NCBI GenBank assembly: GCA_964627535.1
Contig: CAZVJW010000013.1
Coordinates: 15,002 to 79,001, forward strand
DNA: 64,000 bases
Direction: 5' to 3'
Origin: UBA1447 sp964627535
GTDB lineage: Bacteria > Bacillota > Clostridia > Oscillospirales > Acutalibacteraceae
Part shown: piece after piece, positions 32,565 through 41,238 of the stretch
Numbering within the stretch: the first letter of the stretch is position 1
Layout of the letters: each line of letters begins with the position of its first letter
The notes under the pieces: generated by a model
The model's database searches: none
What the model saw: only the letters and a program-made list of their open reading frames with translations
Told to the model about the DNA's origin: nothing
Translations under genes and position numbers: made by a program

Positions 32565-35060
32565 TTATTCTTCAGTTGACGCTTCCTCAACGGGAGCAAC
32601 TTCCTCGACAGGGGCAGTTTCCTCTACAGGTGCAGCTTCTTCGACAGGAGCTGCTTCTTCCACGGGAGCTGCTTCTTCCACGGGAGCTGCTTCTTCCACG
32701 GGAGCTGTTTCTTCCGCGGGAGCTGCTTCTTCCACAGAAGCTGTTTCTTCCACGGGAGCTGCTTCTTCTACGGGAGCTGCTTTTTTTGCACGTGTTTTTT
32801 TAACCGGAACGGATTCTTCGGCAGGTGTCGCGTCATCTTCCGGAACGGCAGGGACGTCACTTCCTGCTTCGGCGGCAGCATCATCAGCCGGTGTGTTGGT
32901 TACGTCGGCGTCTTCAGCTTTTTCGGCATTTTCCATCGGGTCGATTAAGGCACGGATTGAAAGGCTGACTCTGTGCCTGTCATAATCAATTCCTGTAATT
33001 TTCACTTTAACGGTCTCACCGACAGTTAGTTCGTCCTGCGGTTTGGTAATATGCCGGTCAGCAATTTGAGAGATATGAATAAGACCGTCTATCCCGGGAA
33101 TGACCTTGGCGAACGCGCCGAATGCGGTCATACCGACAATTTCGGAGTCAATGACAGTATCAACCGGATAGTCACGGCGGAGCACTTCCCACGGATTATC
33201 ATCAACTTTTTTATATCCGAGAGAAATCTTTCTTTTTTCCTGATCCAGCGATTTAATATAGACCTCAATGGTGTCGCCTAACGTCAAAACATCCGACGGA
33301 TGTTTAATACGCTTCCATGAAAGCTCGGAAATATGAATCATTCCATCCACACCGCCGATATCAACAAACGCACCGTAGGTGGTCATGGACTTAACTTTAC
33401 CTTGATATGTCTGACCGTCAGCAGCCTGCGACCAAAAAGCATCGGATGCTTCCGTATTGCCGTCTTTAAGAACCGCACGCACGGAACCAACAGCACGCCT
33501 GCGCTGCTTATTGACTTCAATAATACGGAATCTAACTGTTTTGTGAAGTAAATCTTCAATAGGTTCGCTTCGCGAAGCTGTTGCGAGAGATGCCGGGATA
33601 AATACCCGTACACCGCTTGTTATAACGAGCACACCGCCCTTTATCACTTCGGTAACAATACCTTCGAAAACTTTATCTGTGTTCTCGGCATCGACAATAT
33701 CGAACCACGACTGCATTGCATCGCAACGTATCTTGGACAGCATAACAGTGCCTTCCTGGTCGTTTGTCTTCATGATGATCAGATTAAGCTTATCGCCTAT
33801 TTGAAGTTCCTTTTTCGGATCACAAGCCGGGTCCGCACTGTATTCATCCAAGGGGACATAACCCGCATGTTTTCTGCCGATGTCTACTTGAATTTCGGTT
33901 GGAGAGATACCCATAACGATACCGACAACTTTTTGATCCGTGCTCATGTTTTTAAGGTTTTCTTCAAGAGCTTCGGAAAAAGCTATTTCTTCAACTGACT
34001 TGGGTTCTGCGTTAAATGCCACCTCCCCGGCCGGCACAGTTTCTTCTACCGGTGTTTCCTTTACAGGAGCTTTCTCTTCTTTGTTTTCCTCTAACGAAGC
34101 TTCTGTTTCCCGGACTTCTTCGGCAGCAGTTTCTTCCGGAGCTGTTTGTTGAAGAACAGACTGTTCTTCGAGTTCCTTCGCAGTTTCCTCATTTTCAGCT
34201 GGTTTGTCGTTAAGAATGTCGGACATGGTTTCAAGTACCTCCTTTATTATACCGGCGGGCGTGGAAGCCCCCGCGGTAATGCCAATGAAACAGTAACCCG
34301 AAAAATCAATACCGAAAAGCTCATCGGCCCTTTCGACAAGGTATGTATTGCAGTTTTCTTCGCATACCGATTTGAGCTTCGCGGTGTTTGAGCTTTGGCG
34401 GCCTCCGATGATTATCATTGCATCGGAAACACGCGAAAGTTCAAGAGCTTCAGATTGCCTGTCTTGAGTCGCATTACATATTGTATCAAATAGAATTGCA
34501 TTTGTACAGTGTAAATTTATTAGTTTTACGCAATTATTCCACTCTTTTATGCTGAAAGTCGTCTGGGCGACAACAATTACTTTGTTTTCGGAATATTCCG
34601 GGTGACAGTCCAATATTTCCTTGAGTTCATTGGTATTGTTAAATGTTAAAACATCCCCGAGGCAATATCCCCTTATACCGCATACTTCAGGATGATTTTC
34701 ATCACCCGCAATCAATACGGGGATATTTACAGTTGACTCCTGAGAAACAATTTTGTGGATTTTCTTGACAAACGGGCATGTAGCATCGCAAAGATCAATA
34801 CCTGCCCGTTCAAATTCATCCATAACCGCCCCTGAAACGCCATGGGTTCTTACAACAACGGAAACGCCATCCGGCACCTCAGCAGGGTGCTCTATAACCA
34901 CAACCCCGCGCCGTGCCAAATCCTCAATTACCTGAGGGTTGTGAATGACAGGTCCTAAAGTATATACCTTTTTACCCTGATCAAGTAAAGAATAAATCAG
35001 ATTGACGGCACGGTCAACACCGAAACAGAATCCGGCCGTTTTCGCTAATTTTATTTGCAA
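32565..35060 (-). CDS. ispH: Bifunctional HMBPP reductase IspH / ribosomal protein S1-like fusion
   Basis: A fusion known in Clostridia. Residues 1-280 are IspH, the last enzyme of the MEP isoprenoid pathway, with its three cluster cysteines at Cys12 (GFCFG), Cys95 (DATCPF) and Cys195 (DTICNAT). After an acidic Glu/Pro-rich linker come four S1 RNA-binding domains (starting near KVVGIVMGI, VFEGIVTEV, TYQGKVKSM and VIDSEIVGM). The last about 110 residues are low-complexity, dominated by PVEEA-type hexapeptides. The start is TTG at 35060 with GGGAGG 7 bases upstream; a longer frame from 35075 would place that site inside the gene. It is 831 residues and overlaps the plsC stop by 10 bases. Confidence 0.93.
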   Translation of the reverse strand: MQIKLAKTAGFCFGVDRAVNLIYSLLDQGKKVYTLGPVIHNPQVIEDLARRGVVVIEHPAEVPDGVSVVVRTHGVSGAVMDEFERAGIDLCDATCPFVKKIHKIVSQESTVNIPVLIAGDENHPEVCGIRGYCLGDVLTFNNTNELKEILDCHPEYSENKVIVVAQTTFSIKEWNNCVKLINLHCTNAILFDTICNATQDRQSEALELSRVSDAMIIIGGRQSSNTAKLKSVCEENCNTYLVERADELFGIDFSGYCFIGITAGASTPAGIIKEVLETMSDILNDKPAENEETAKELEEQSVLQQTAPEETAAEEVRETEASLEENKEEKAPVKETPVEETVPAGEVAFNAEPKSVEEIAFSEALEENLKNMSTDQKVVGIVMGISPTEIQVDIGRKHAGYVPLDEYSADPACDPKKELQIGDKLNLIIMKTNDQEGTVMLSKIRCDAMQSWFDIVDAENTDKVFEGIVTEVIKGGVLVITSGVRVFIPASLATASRSEPIEDLLHKTVRFRIIEVNKQRRRAVGSVRAVLKDGNTEASDAFWSQAADGQTYQGKVKSMTTYGAFVDIGGVDGMIHISELSWKRIKHPSDVLTLGDTIEVYIKSLDQEKRKISLGYKKVDDNPWEVLRRDYPVDTVIDSEIVGMTAFGAFAKVIPGIDGLIHISQIADRHITKPQDELTVGETVKVKITGIDYDRHRVSLSIRALIDPMENAEKAEDADVTNTPADDAAAEAGSDVPAVPEDDATPAEESVPVKKTRAKKAAPVEEAAPVEETASVEEAAPAEETAPVEEAAPVEEAAPVEEAAPVEEAAPVEETAPVEEVAPVEEASTEE
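32581..32786 (-). repeat. 18-base tandem repeats encoding PVEEA-type hexapeptides
   Basis: About eleven imperfect 18-base units, plus-strand form GGAGCTGCTTCTTCCACG, in frame with the ispH-S1 C-terminus. Unit number is likely to vary between strains. Confidence 0.9.
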
Positions 35061-35689
35061 TGCCCTTCCTCCCAAAGCTTGACAATCTCGTCCATAATCA
35101 TTCGAGCCGCAGCTTTAAGTTCAATTGATTTTCCGCTGTTTGTAAAACCCAGTGATTCATTTGGGATAGGCTTTCCAAAGCGTACTGTTATTTTTGAAAA
35201 AAGCTTAGCTTTGCCTTCGGAATAAATGGAAACAGGAACGATATCCGCCTTTGTCTCCCTTGCTATCAAAGCGATTCCGGCTTTTGCAGGCTGCGGTGTG
35301 CAATCTTTCGACCGCGTTCCTTCCGGAAAAATGCCCAGCACATAACCTTCCCGGATAACTTTTATGGAAAATTCAACCGCCGTATTGTCCGCACTTCCTC
35401 TTTTTATCGGGAAAGCGTTGACATGGGTATATAACCAATTCGGATAAGGCTTTGCAAACTTTTCTTCTTTTGTCATATAGTGAATCTTTCTGACTCTGCT
35501 GACGCTTATAAAGCCGGGGTCAAAAGTGTTGTAGTGGTTTGAGGCAATAATAATTCCTCCGGTTTTCGGCACATTTTCTTTACCGATATAAGTGACTCTA
35601 AAAAGTATTTTTGACAGCAGCAGAAATAAAGGGATGACAAAGTCGTTGAACTTGTATTCCTTCACTTTGCTGTAATCGAATTCTTTCAT
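35051..35689 (-). CDS. plsC: 1-acyl-sn-glycerol-3-phosphate acyltransferase, paralogue 2
   Basis: PlsC-family acyltransferase that makes phosphatidic acid at the membrane. The catalytic NHYNTFDP matches the H-x4-D motif, FPIKRG and FPEGTRSKD are the second and third blocks, and VPVSIY is the fourth. A hydrophobic N-terminal stretch (FVIPLFLLLSKILFRV) serves as membrane contact. It is 212 residues. AGGAG precedes the ATG. It lies 17 bases after a paralogue of identical length and shares an operon with cmk and ispH-S1. The partial redundancy suggests different acyl preferences, which sequence alone does not show. Confidence 0.93.
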   Translation of the reverse strand: MKEFDYSKVKEYKFNDFVIPLFLLLSKILFRVTYIGKENVPKTGGIIIASNHYNTFDPGFISVSRVRKIHYMTKEEKFAKPYPNWLYTHVNAFPIKRGSADNTAVEFSIKVIREGYVLGIFPEGTRSKDCTPQPAKAGIALIARETKADIVPVSIYSEGKAKLFSKITVRFGKPIPNESLGFTNSGKSIELKAAARMIMDEIVKLWEEGHCK

Positions 35690-35706
35690 TGCAACCGCTC
35701 CTATGC

Positions 35707-36345
35707 TTATTTACTATGCCCAAGCGCCCAAAGATTTTTGATTTCATCCATAATCAGGCTTGACGCTGCTTTCAGCTCATCAGATTTTGCACCGTTGCCG
35801 AAACACAGATCCTCATAAGGAATAATCTTGCCGAAACGGACAGTAATTTTTTTGAACGGTCTTACCCTGCCATCCGAATAGATTGAAACCGGTAAAATAC
35901 CCGCCTTCGCCTCTCTGGCTATAAGCGCTATACCCGCCTTTGCCTGCTGCGGCGTATAATCCTTGGAACGTGTACCCTCGGGGAAAATACCCAAAATACC
36001 GCCCTGCCTGATCACATCAATTGCGTATTCGACCGCGCGTTTATCCGCAGCTCCTCTCATAACGGGGAACCCGTTAAGGTGAATATATACCCAACCGAGG
36101 AATGGTTTGTTAAAAAGTTCCTGTTTGCTCATATAATGAACAGGTCTTTTTAAATTGACATAAATATAGCCGGGGTCAGGCGCGCTGACATGATTTGACG
36201 CAATAATAAATCCGCCTTCCTTTGGGATATTATCTTTTCCAACCGCGTTAACCCGAAATACAGCGATGGATAAGAACTTAAAAAACGGTTTCATAATTGC
36301 CGCAAACCGATATTGCTTTACTGTAGTGTAATCAAATACTTTCAT
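35707..36345 (-). CDS. plsC: 1-acyl-sn-glycerol-3-phosphate acyltransferase, paralogue 1
   Basis: Same family and length (212 residues) as the gene that follows. Motifs are NHVSAPDPGY (H-x4-D), FPVMRGAADK, FPEGTRSKDYTPQQAKAGIALIA and LPVSIYSDG. The two proteins align end to end, including the opening MK-x-FDY-x-x-VK-x-Y, so they stem from a tandem duplication. Its start lies inside the last 14 bases of cmk, with GGAG upstream. The order cmk-plsC-ispH/S1 is a conserved one in Clostridia. Confidence 0.93.
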   Translation of the reverse strand: MKVFDYTTVKQYRFAAIMKPFFKFLSIAVFRVNAVGKDNIPKEGGFIIASNHVSAPDPGYIYVNLKRPVHYMSKQELFNKPFLGWVYIHLNGFPVMRGAADKRAVEYAIDVIRQGGILGIFPEGTRSKDYTPQQAKAGIALIAREAKAGILPVSIYSDGRVRPFKKITVRFGKIIPYEDLCFGNGAKSDELKAASSLIMDEIKNLWALGHSK

Positions 36346-37012
36346 TTCCCAAACGCTCCATGATTAATGATGTAACGGCATCAATCGATTGTTCAAGGCT
36401 TTTTCCCGAAGTGTCAATTAAAACGGAATCCAGGGCAGGTTTTAAGGGTGCTATTGCGCGGTGAGAATCGTTATAATCGCGCTGTTTCATTTCCTTAAGC
36501 ACCTTATCGTAATCTTCGGGCTGTCCCTTTGCTGCAAGTTCTTTATAACGGCGCATAGCCCGTTCCTCGGGAGAGGCAGTCAAGAATATTTTAATTTGAG
36601 CCCAAGGCAGAACAACCGTGCCGATATCCCTGCCGTCCATTAAACAATTGTTTTTCTTTGCGATATTTCTTTGCAGTTCAAACAGGAAATCACGAACCGC
36701 GGGGATTGCAGATACATTTGACGCCGCCATAGAAGCTTCGGGCACTCTGATTGATTCGGAAACATCTTCGCCGTTTAAATAAACTCTCTGTTCACCGCTG
36801 TTAAATTTAAGTTCAACCTTGGCATTTGCAAGGCTTGCGCCTACTGCCTCCATGTCTTTTGTATCAATACCAAGCCTCATTGCATTCAGCCCGACCGCGC
36901 GGTACAGCGCGCCCGTGTCAACATAAATAAATCCCAGTTTTTTTGCCGCACCGCGTGACACTGTGCTTTTACCCGCCCCTGCAGGACCGTCCACAGCAAT
37001 GTTGATCGCCAT
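36332..37012 (-). CDS. cmk: Cytidylate kinase
   Basis: Phosphorylates CMP and dCMP. The N-terminus INIAVDGPAGAGKSTVSRGAAK is the P-loop, followed by FIYVDTGALYRAV (nucleotide-monophosphate site), DGRDIGTVVLPWA and the LID region ASPEERAMRRYKEL. It is 226 residues, as expected. AAAGGA is found upstream of the ATG, though 12 bases away. It is first of the operon cmk-plsC-plsC-ispH/S1; the BaiN-like gene ends 110 bases further upstream. Confidence 0.96.
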   Translation of the reverse strand: MAINIAVDGPAGAGKSTVSRGAAKKLGFIYVDTGALYRAVGLNAMRLGIDTKDMEAVGASLANAKVELKFNSGEQRVYLNGEDVSESIRVPEASMAASNVSAIPAVRDFLFELQRNIAKKNNCLMDGRDIGTVVLPWAQIKIFLTASPEERAMRRYKELAAKGQPEDYDKVLKEMKQRDYNDSHRAIAPLKPALDSVLIDTSGKSLEQSIDAVTSLIMERLGNESI

Positions 37013-37122
37013 ATGTATTCAAATCCTTTCATTTGAGGTTCAATGGACTGTGTACCTGATGTTTGAAAATTGCTAAGCAATTGGAGTTGGTCCTGTTCGA
37101 TCTGCTGTCGTTCTGCTGTCGT

Positions 37123-38364
37123 TCAGTTATCCTTTCCAATCATATTGCCTGCTAAATTTCCGGTAGCAAACGCAATCTGCAGATTAAACCCGCCGGTATA
37201 GGCATCCACATCAATCACTTCTCCGGCAAAATAAAGCCCTGAAATTATTTTTGACTGCATCGTTTTCGGATTAATCTCTTTGGTTTCAACACCACCGGAG
37301 GTTATGATTGCCTCTTCAACAGGGCGAAATGATGTAATGGTAACTTTAAATGCTTTTAACAGTTCAACCAGCCTTTGCCTTTGTTCTTTTGTTATCTGAT
37401 TTGTTTTAACACCCGGCGCGATACCCGAGAGTTTCACAATAACAGGTACAAGCTTTTTGGGTAAGAGAAGATTTAATGCATTTATATAGTTTTTATTGGA
37501 ATTTTCCGCAAAATCCCGTAAAATTCTTGCATCGAGCTGTTCCGGTGAAAGCGCGGGTTTCAGGTCAATTGAAACAAGATATTTCCCGCGTTTCATCTTG
37601 CGCATGTGGGAACTCGCGCTTAATATAACCGGGCCGGTAACACCGAAATGTGTGAACAGCATCTCTCCGAAATCGCTGTATATTTCGTTACCTGCTTGGG
37701 TATCCAGTACTTTTAGAGCAATGTTTCGCAGAGAAAGGCCCTGCAAATCCGCGCAAAACCCCTCATGCGCGTTAAGAGGAACCAGAGATGGTTTCAATTC
37801 GGTAATGGTATGGCCTGCCTGCCTTGCGAGTTCATAGCCATCGCCTGTTGACCCTGTCTGCGGGTAGGATAGCCCTCCGGTGGCAATCAAGACAAAATCG
37901 GAAAACAGTTTTTCGCCGTCCTCCGTTTCCACTCCTTTTACAGCACCGTCTTCAATATTCAATTCCTTTACTCTGCCATGAATAATCTTAGCGCCGCTGT
38001 CCAAAGCAAACCGATGAAGGGCATCGACAATATCCACTGCTTTATCGGATACCGGAAAAACCCGGTTACCCCGCTCTATCTTTAGCGGAACACCGCAGGC
38101 CTCAAAAAAAGCAATGGTATCCTTCGGCATAAAATTCGAGAAAGCGCTGTAAAGAAACCTTCCGTTTACCGGAACAAAGGATATTATATCATCTACAGCG
38201 GTGCAATTGTTGGTAAGATTGCATCTTCCCTTGCCGGTAATCATCAGTTTGCGCGCAGGCCGGTCATTTCGTTCAATCACTACAGTATCTATTCCACGCT
38301 GAGCCGCTCTGCCGGCCGCCATAAGTCCGGCAGGACCTGCCCCCACAACAAGAAGTTTACTCAT
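37123..38364 (-). CDS. BaiN/HI0933-family FAD-dependent oxidoreductase
   Basis: Flavoprotein of the HI0933/YhiN/BaiN family. MSKLLVVGAGPAGLMAAGRAA is the dinucleotide-binding loop, ERNDRPARKLMITGKGRCNLTNN is the family hallmark, and VETEDGEKLFSDFVLIATGGLSYPQTGSTGDGYE plus the C-terminal FAGEVIDVDAYTGGFNLQIAFATG complete the pattern. The ATG at 38364 starts exactly at the Rossmann strand; the longer frame from 38463 would run back through the regulator gene. The 413-residue length is normal. It overlaps the stop of the rpiR-type gene by 8 bases, so the two are coupled. The physiological substrate is unknown for most members. Confidence 0.92.
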   Translation of the reverse strand: MSKLLVVGAGPAGLMAAGRAAQRGIDTVVIERNDRPARKLMITGKGRCNLTNNCTAVDDIISFVPVNGRFLYSAFSNFMPKDTIAFFEACGVPLKIERGNRVFPVSDKAVDIVDALHRFALDSGAKIIHGRVKELNIEDGAVKGVETEDGEKLFSDFVLIATGGLSYPQTGSTGDGYELARQAGHTITELKPSLVPLNAHEGFCADLQGLSLRNIALKVLDTQAGNEIYSDFGEMLFTHFGVTGPVILSASSHMRKMKRGKYLVSIDLKPALSPEQLDARILRDFAENSNKNYINALNLLLPKKLVPVIVKLSGIAPGVKTNQITKEQRQRLVELLKAFKVTITSFRPVEEAIITSGGVETKEINPKTMQSKIISGLYFAGEVIDVDAYTGGFNLQIAFATGNLAGNMIGKDN

Positions 38365-39247
38365 CGGGGATGTCCTCGTCATCATCATCCTGCTGTGTTT
38401 CATAAACCTGATACTCATCCCAGATATTCTCAAGCGTGTGGAGATTATTGTAAACTTCTTCACTTCTGCTCCGGGCGGTAGTAGCTATCAGAGCGTTAAT
38501 AAGGCTTAGCGGAGCAACAAGCGAATCGACAAAAGAAACCATACTGCTTCGCGCTACGAGTAAATGTGTCGCAAGGTTGGCTATCGGTGATGTCTCACTG
38601 TCCGTTATTGAAATTATTGTTGCTCCCCTGTCGCTCACAAACCGTAAAGCATTAATAGTTTGCTTTGAATAGCGGGGGAAGCTGATAGCAATACAAACAT
38701 CTTCTTTGGTTATTCGGAACATCTGTTCAAATATTTCGCTCGCGCTTGCAGAATCCACAAGAACAACATTGCCGCAAAACAAATTGAAATAAAAGGCGGT
38801 GAAGCTTGCAAGGGAAGCAGAGCTGCGTACACCGAGGATATAAATCCTCCTCGCATGGTTTATTGCTTCAACACTTAGAGCAAAGGCTTGCCTCGATACT
38901 TGTTCAAGCGTGACTTTTATCATATCGATATCCGCCGTCAGGGCTTTATCAATCAAATTCGCTTCACTGATATTAACGTTTGCAACCTCCATGCGCTGAA
39001 CGCTTGTAAGCCGGTTTTTTATCAGTTCCTGCAGGGTTTTTTGCAATTCCGGATATCCCTCATAACCCAGTTCCGCAGCAAAGCGGACAACAGTGGATTC
39101 GCTGATGCCAACCTTTTCCCCAAGTTTGGATGCTGTCATAAAAGCTGCTTTGTCATAGTGTTCAACTATAAAATCGGCGATCTTCTTCTGCCCCTTGGAA
39201 AGAGAAGTGTACACTTTCTCAATTTTTGAAATAAGCGTTTTTGGCAT
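38357..39247 (-). CDS. RpiR-family transcriptional regulator (HTH plus SIS domain)
   Basis: N-terminal RpiR helix-turn-helix (about 1-80: SLSKGQKKIADFIVEHYDKAAFMTASKLGEKVGISESTVVRFAAELGYEGYPELQ, described here by parts) and a SIS sugar-phosphate-binding domain (about 120-260: RRIYILGVRSSASLA, DVCIAISFPRYSKQTINAL, GATIISITDS). It ends with an acidic DDDDEDIPDE tail. ATG 39247 is used because AAGGAA precedes it; a longer frame from 39292 has no such site. It is 296 residues. It is divergent from the alkaline phosphatase gene across a region with a 7-5-7 palindrome that overlaps its own -10 box, suggesting autoregulation. The ligand is probably a phosphosugar. Confidence 0.92.
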   Translation of the reverse strand: MPKTLISKIEKVYTSLSKGQKKIADFIVEHYDKAAFMTASKLGEKVGISESTVVRFAAELGYEGYPELQKTLQELIKNRLTSVQRMEVANVNISEANLIDKALTADIDMIKVTLEQVSRQAFALSVEAINHARRIYILGVRSSASLASFTAFYFNLFCGNVVLVDSASASEIFEQMFRITKEDVCIAISFPRYSKQTINALRFVSDRGATIISITDSETSPIANLATHLLVARSSMVSFVDSLVAPLSLINALIATTARSRSEEVYNNLHTLENIWDEYQVYETQQDDDDEDIPDE

Positions 39248-39320
39248 ATTATTCTTATTCCTTCCATATTTGTTCCCCGCAACAGGGATCATCAGCGGAT
39301 TTTATATTGCAGTTTAAACT

Positions 39321-39339
39321 ATATCATTCATAATGATAT
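39321..39339. promoter_or_regulatory. Palindromic operator candidate between rpiR-type gene and alkaline phosphatase gene
   Basis: ATATCAT-5 bases-ATGATAT, perfect 7-base arms. It overlaps the -10 box of the leftward promoter (39338-39343) and is next to a second perfect palindrome AGTTTAAACT (39311-39320). A likely site for the RpiR-type regulator. Confidence 0.6.
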
Positions 39340-39366
39340 TCTATATTGTTGCTTAACAAAAATCAA
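39338..39366 (-). promoter_or_regulatory. Predicted sigma-A promoter of the rpiR-type gene
   Basis: On the minus strand TTGATT (39361-39366) and TAGAAT (39338-39343) are separated by 17 bases, about 90 bases before the start codon. Confidence 0.6.
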
Positions 39367-39437
39367 GAGGAACGAAAAATATTGCAGGAATTCTTGCAAA
39401 GGATTGCATAATCAAAACAGTTTTTTAATTTTACTGT

Positions 39438-39466
39438 TTGACATAACAGGTTTCGTAGAATATAAT
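39438..39466 (+). promoter_or_regulatory. Near-perfect sigma-A promoter of the alkaline phosphatase gene
   Basis: TTGACA (39438-39443), 17 bases, TATAAT (39461-39466): both hexamers are consensus. Transcription would begin near 39473, which rules out the upstream part of the longer reading frame and supports the start at 39527. Confidence 0.9.
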
Positions 39467-39526
39467 TTAATTCAGAATTGTCAGTCGGGTATTCATCCCC
39501 GGCTCATATTTGAAGGGGGCAAAGAA

Positions 39527-40678
39527 ATGTATACGTTTCTTCATACACTGAGAAAGTACGGGTTTTTAAAAGGCATACTCTCAATAATCACTGCTATATC
39601 ATTAGTTCTATCGATAATAGCTGGTTTATGTCCGCCGGCGGCTCCGCGCGACCATTCGAAAAATATTATATTTATTATCGGCGACGGAATGGGTGAAAAC
39701 CATTTAAAGCTGGCGAAACAGGAGCTTGGCATTGAGCTGGTGATGGAAACAATGCCGCTCAGAGGGCAATCCGAGACCAATGCATTCGGCGGTGTTGTGA
39801 CCGACAGCGCTGCAGGCGCAACCGCGCTCGCATGCGGAGTACGCACCACGAACGGCTGCGTCGGTGTTTATCCGTATGATGTATATTCCCTGGATGGATA
39901 CCCGATTAATCTTACAGAGCTTGCAATGAGTAAGGGCATGAGCACCGGAATTGTTACAACCGACTCAACCGCGGGGGCAACACCTGCAGGCTTTTCATCT
40001 CACACTTCAGCGCGCGGCAACGCTGCTGATATATCCGCTCAACAGATCTCATCCGGAATTGACCTGATTTGGGGCGCAGCGGAAAGCACCGCGGCACAGA
40101 CGAGCATTGAAGCAGGCGGTTACAACTATATCAGCACCTTAACCGAACTCAACGCTTTGACCAAAACCGAAAAGAGTTACGGCCAATTTAACGGCGATGA
40201 CCTTTGGAAATCCGAAAGCGGCAGTGATACGCCGGTTCTTTCGCAGATGACAAACAGAGCGATTAACCTGCTTGATGACGATGAAGACGGATTTTTCCTG
40301 ATGATTGAAGGCGCGCATATTGACAAATTTTCTCATTCAAATGAAACAGCGAATGCCGTTGCTTGTGTTCGGGAACTGGACAAATCAATCGCCATCGCGC
40401 TTGATTATGCCGAGGATGACGGCAACACGCTGGTTATCGTAACAGCCGACCATGAAACAGGAGCGGTGGAATTGGAAAACGGTAAATATGTTTATACCTC
40501 AGGCTCTCACTCCGGAGACAATGTGCCTTTACTCATTTATGGCTCAAGCAACTTTATCAAAAACGGTGAAGCGATAAAAAACAAGGAAGTCGCTCTTTAT
40601 ACGGCCATGTCCATGGGCTTTACGTCAAAAGAATTTCCGCACAAGGTTCAGGTATATCAGCTTTTGCCGGCCGCCTGA
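39527..40678 (+). CDS. Alkaline phosphatase, membrane-anchored or secreted
   Basis: Alkaline phosphatase superfamily enzyme that releases phosphate outside the cell. After a hydrophobic N-terminal segment (GILSIITAISLVLSIIAGL) come the metal-site and catalytic motifs: IIGDGMG, VVTDSAAGATALACG (nucleophile Ser in DSAAGAT), TTDSTAGATPAGFSSH, MIEGAHIDKFSH, VTADHETG and SGSHSGDNVPLLIYG. All expected ligands are present. ATG 39527 is chosen for its AAGGGGG site and because the promoter lies downstream of the alternative start. It is 383 residues and monocistronic, ending at a terminator at 40706. Divergent from an RpiR-type regulator, which may or may not control it. Confidence 0.93.
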   Translation: MYTFLHTLRKYGFLKGILSIITAISLVLSIIAGLCPPAAPRDHSKNIIFIIGDGMGENHLKLAKQELGIELVMETMPLRGQSETNAFGGVVTDSAAGATALACGVRTTNGCVGVYPYDVYSLDGYPINLTELAMSKGMSTGIVTTDSTAGATPAGFSSHTSARGNAADISAQQISSGIDLIWGAAESTAAQTSIEAGGYNYISTLTELNALTKTEKSYGQFNGDDLWKSESGSDTPVLSQMTNRAINLLDDDEDGFFLMIEGAHIDKFSHSNETANAVACVRELDKSIAIALDYAEDDGNTLVIVTADHETGAVELENGKYVYTSGSHSGDNVPLLIYGSSNFIKNGEAIKNKEVALYTAMSMGFTSKEFPHKVQVYQLLPAA

Positions 40679-40705
40679 TAAATCAAATATTACTCAAAAG
40701 CAAAA

Positions 40706-40739
40706 GCCTCCCGCTTTAAATGAGCGGGAGACTTTTTTT
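40706..40739. terminator. Bidirectional terminator
   Basis: CTCCCGCT and AGCGGGAG (40708-40715, 40723-40730) with a 7-base loop are followed by ACTTTTTTT on the plus strand, and an AAAAG run lies on the other side. It serves the alkaline phosphatase gene and the converging lacZ-nim operon. Confidence 0.88.
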
Positions 40740-40751
40740 GCTGCTATAACA

Positions 40752-41228
40752 TTATATGCTGATATGCCTCTTTCCGGTAAAATCGCTTACATTAACTTTG
40801 AATAAGGTTGTGCGCTTCAGCAGATTTTCGTCAAATTCAAAACTAACGGCATCGCTGTATTTCTGCACGATGCGTGTTAGCGCAAACACTTTTTCTTCTT
40901 CACTATCGATAAATTCGGCCTTACCGCTGCCGATTATACTTTTAAAATCCATCGTAAAATCACAAGCCTTTTCCCCTGTTATCAGTTCATGGCTGCAATC
41001 CATTTCGACGCATACAGCAGGAGCAATTTTAAGAATATCGATTTTTCTGCCTTCGGCTGCGCTGTGAAAATATAATGTTATAACACCGTTTTCTTCGCTG
41101 CATCCGAAATTCAGAGGAACAACATAGGGCTTGCCGTTATCCACCATTGCAAGCCTGCAAACATCGCATTTATCCAGTATTGCGAGGATTTCATTGAAAT
41201 CTGAAAGCTCTCTGTCTTTTCTTCTCAT
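40752..41228 (-). CDS. Pyridoxamine 5'-phosphate oxidase-like (Nim-type) flavoprotein
   Basis: Split-barrel FMN-binding protein of the NimA-like group. MRRKDRELSDFNEILAILDKCDVCRLAM is the common opening, followed by YVVPLNFGC and LYFHSAAEGRKIDIL, which contact the flavin in relatives, and FKSIIGSGKAEFI. Length 158 residues. It lies 10 bases after lacZ on the same strand, so it is co-transcribed with it. Nim proteins reduce nitroimidazoles, but most members of this size class in Clostridia have no assigned role, so I make no resistance claim. Confidence 0.88.
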   Translation of the reverse strand: MRRKDRELSDFNEILAILDKCDVCRLAMVDNGKPYVVPLNFGCSEENGVITLYFHSAAEGRKIDILKIAPAVCVEMDCSHELITGEKACDFTMDFKSIIGSGKAEFIDSEEEKVFALTRIVQKYSDAVSFEFDENLLKRTTLFKVNVSDFTGKRHISI

Positions 41229-41238
41229 ACATTATCCC

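Noticed and set aside
32581..32786. 18-base tandem repeats as a possible CRISPR or regulatory array
   Set aside because: No spacers; the units are in frame within the ispH-S1 gene and encode PVEEA hexapeptides.
39404..39526. Upstream extension of the alkaline phosphatase frame to 39404
   Set aside because: A consensus promoter at 39438-39466 lies inside it and the only good ribosome-binding site precedes ATG 39527.
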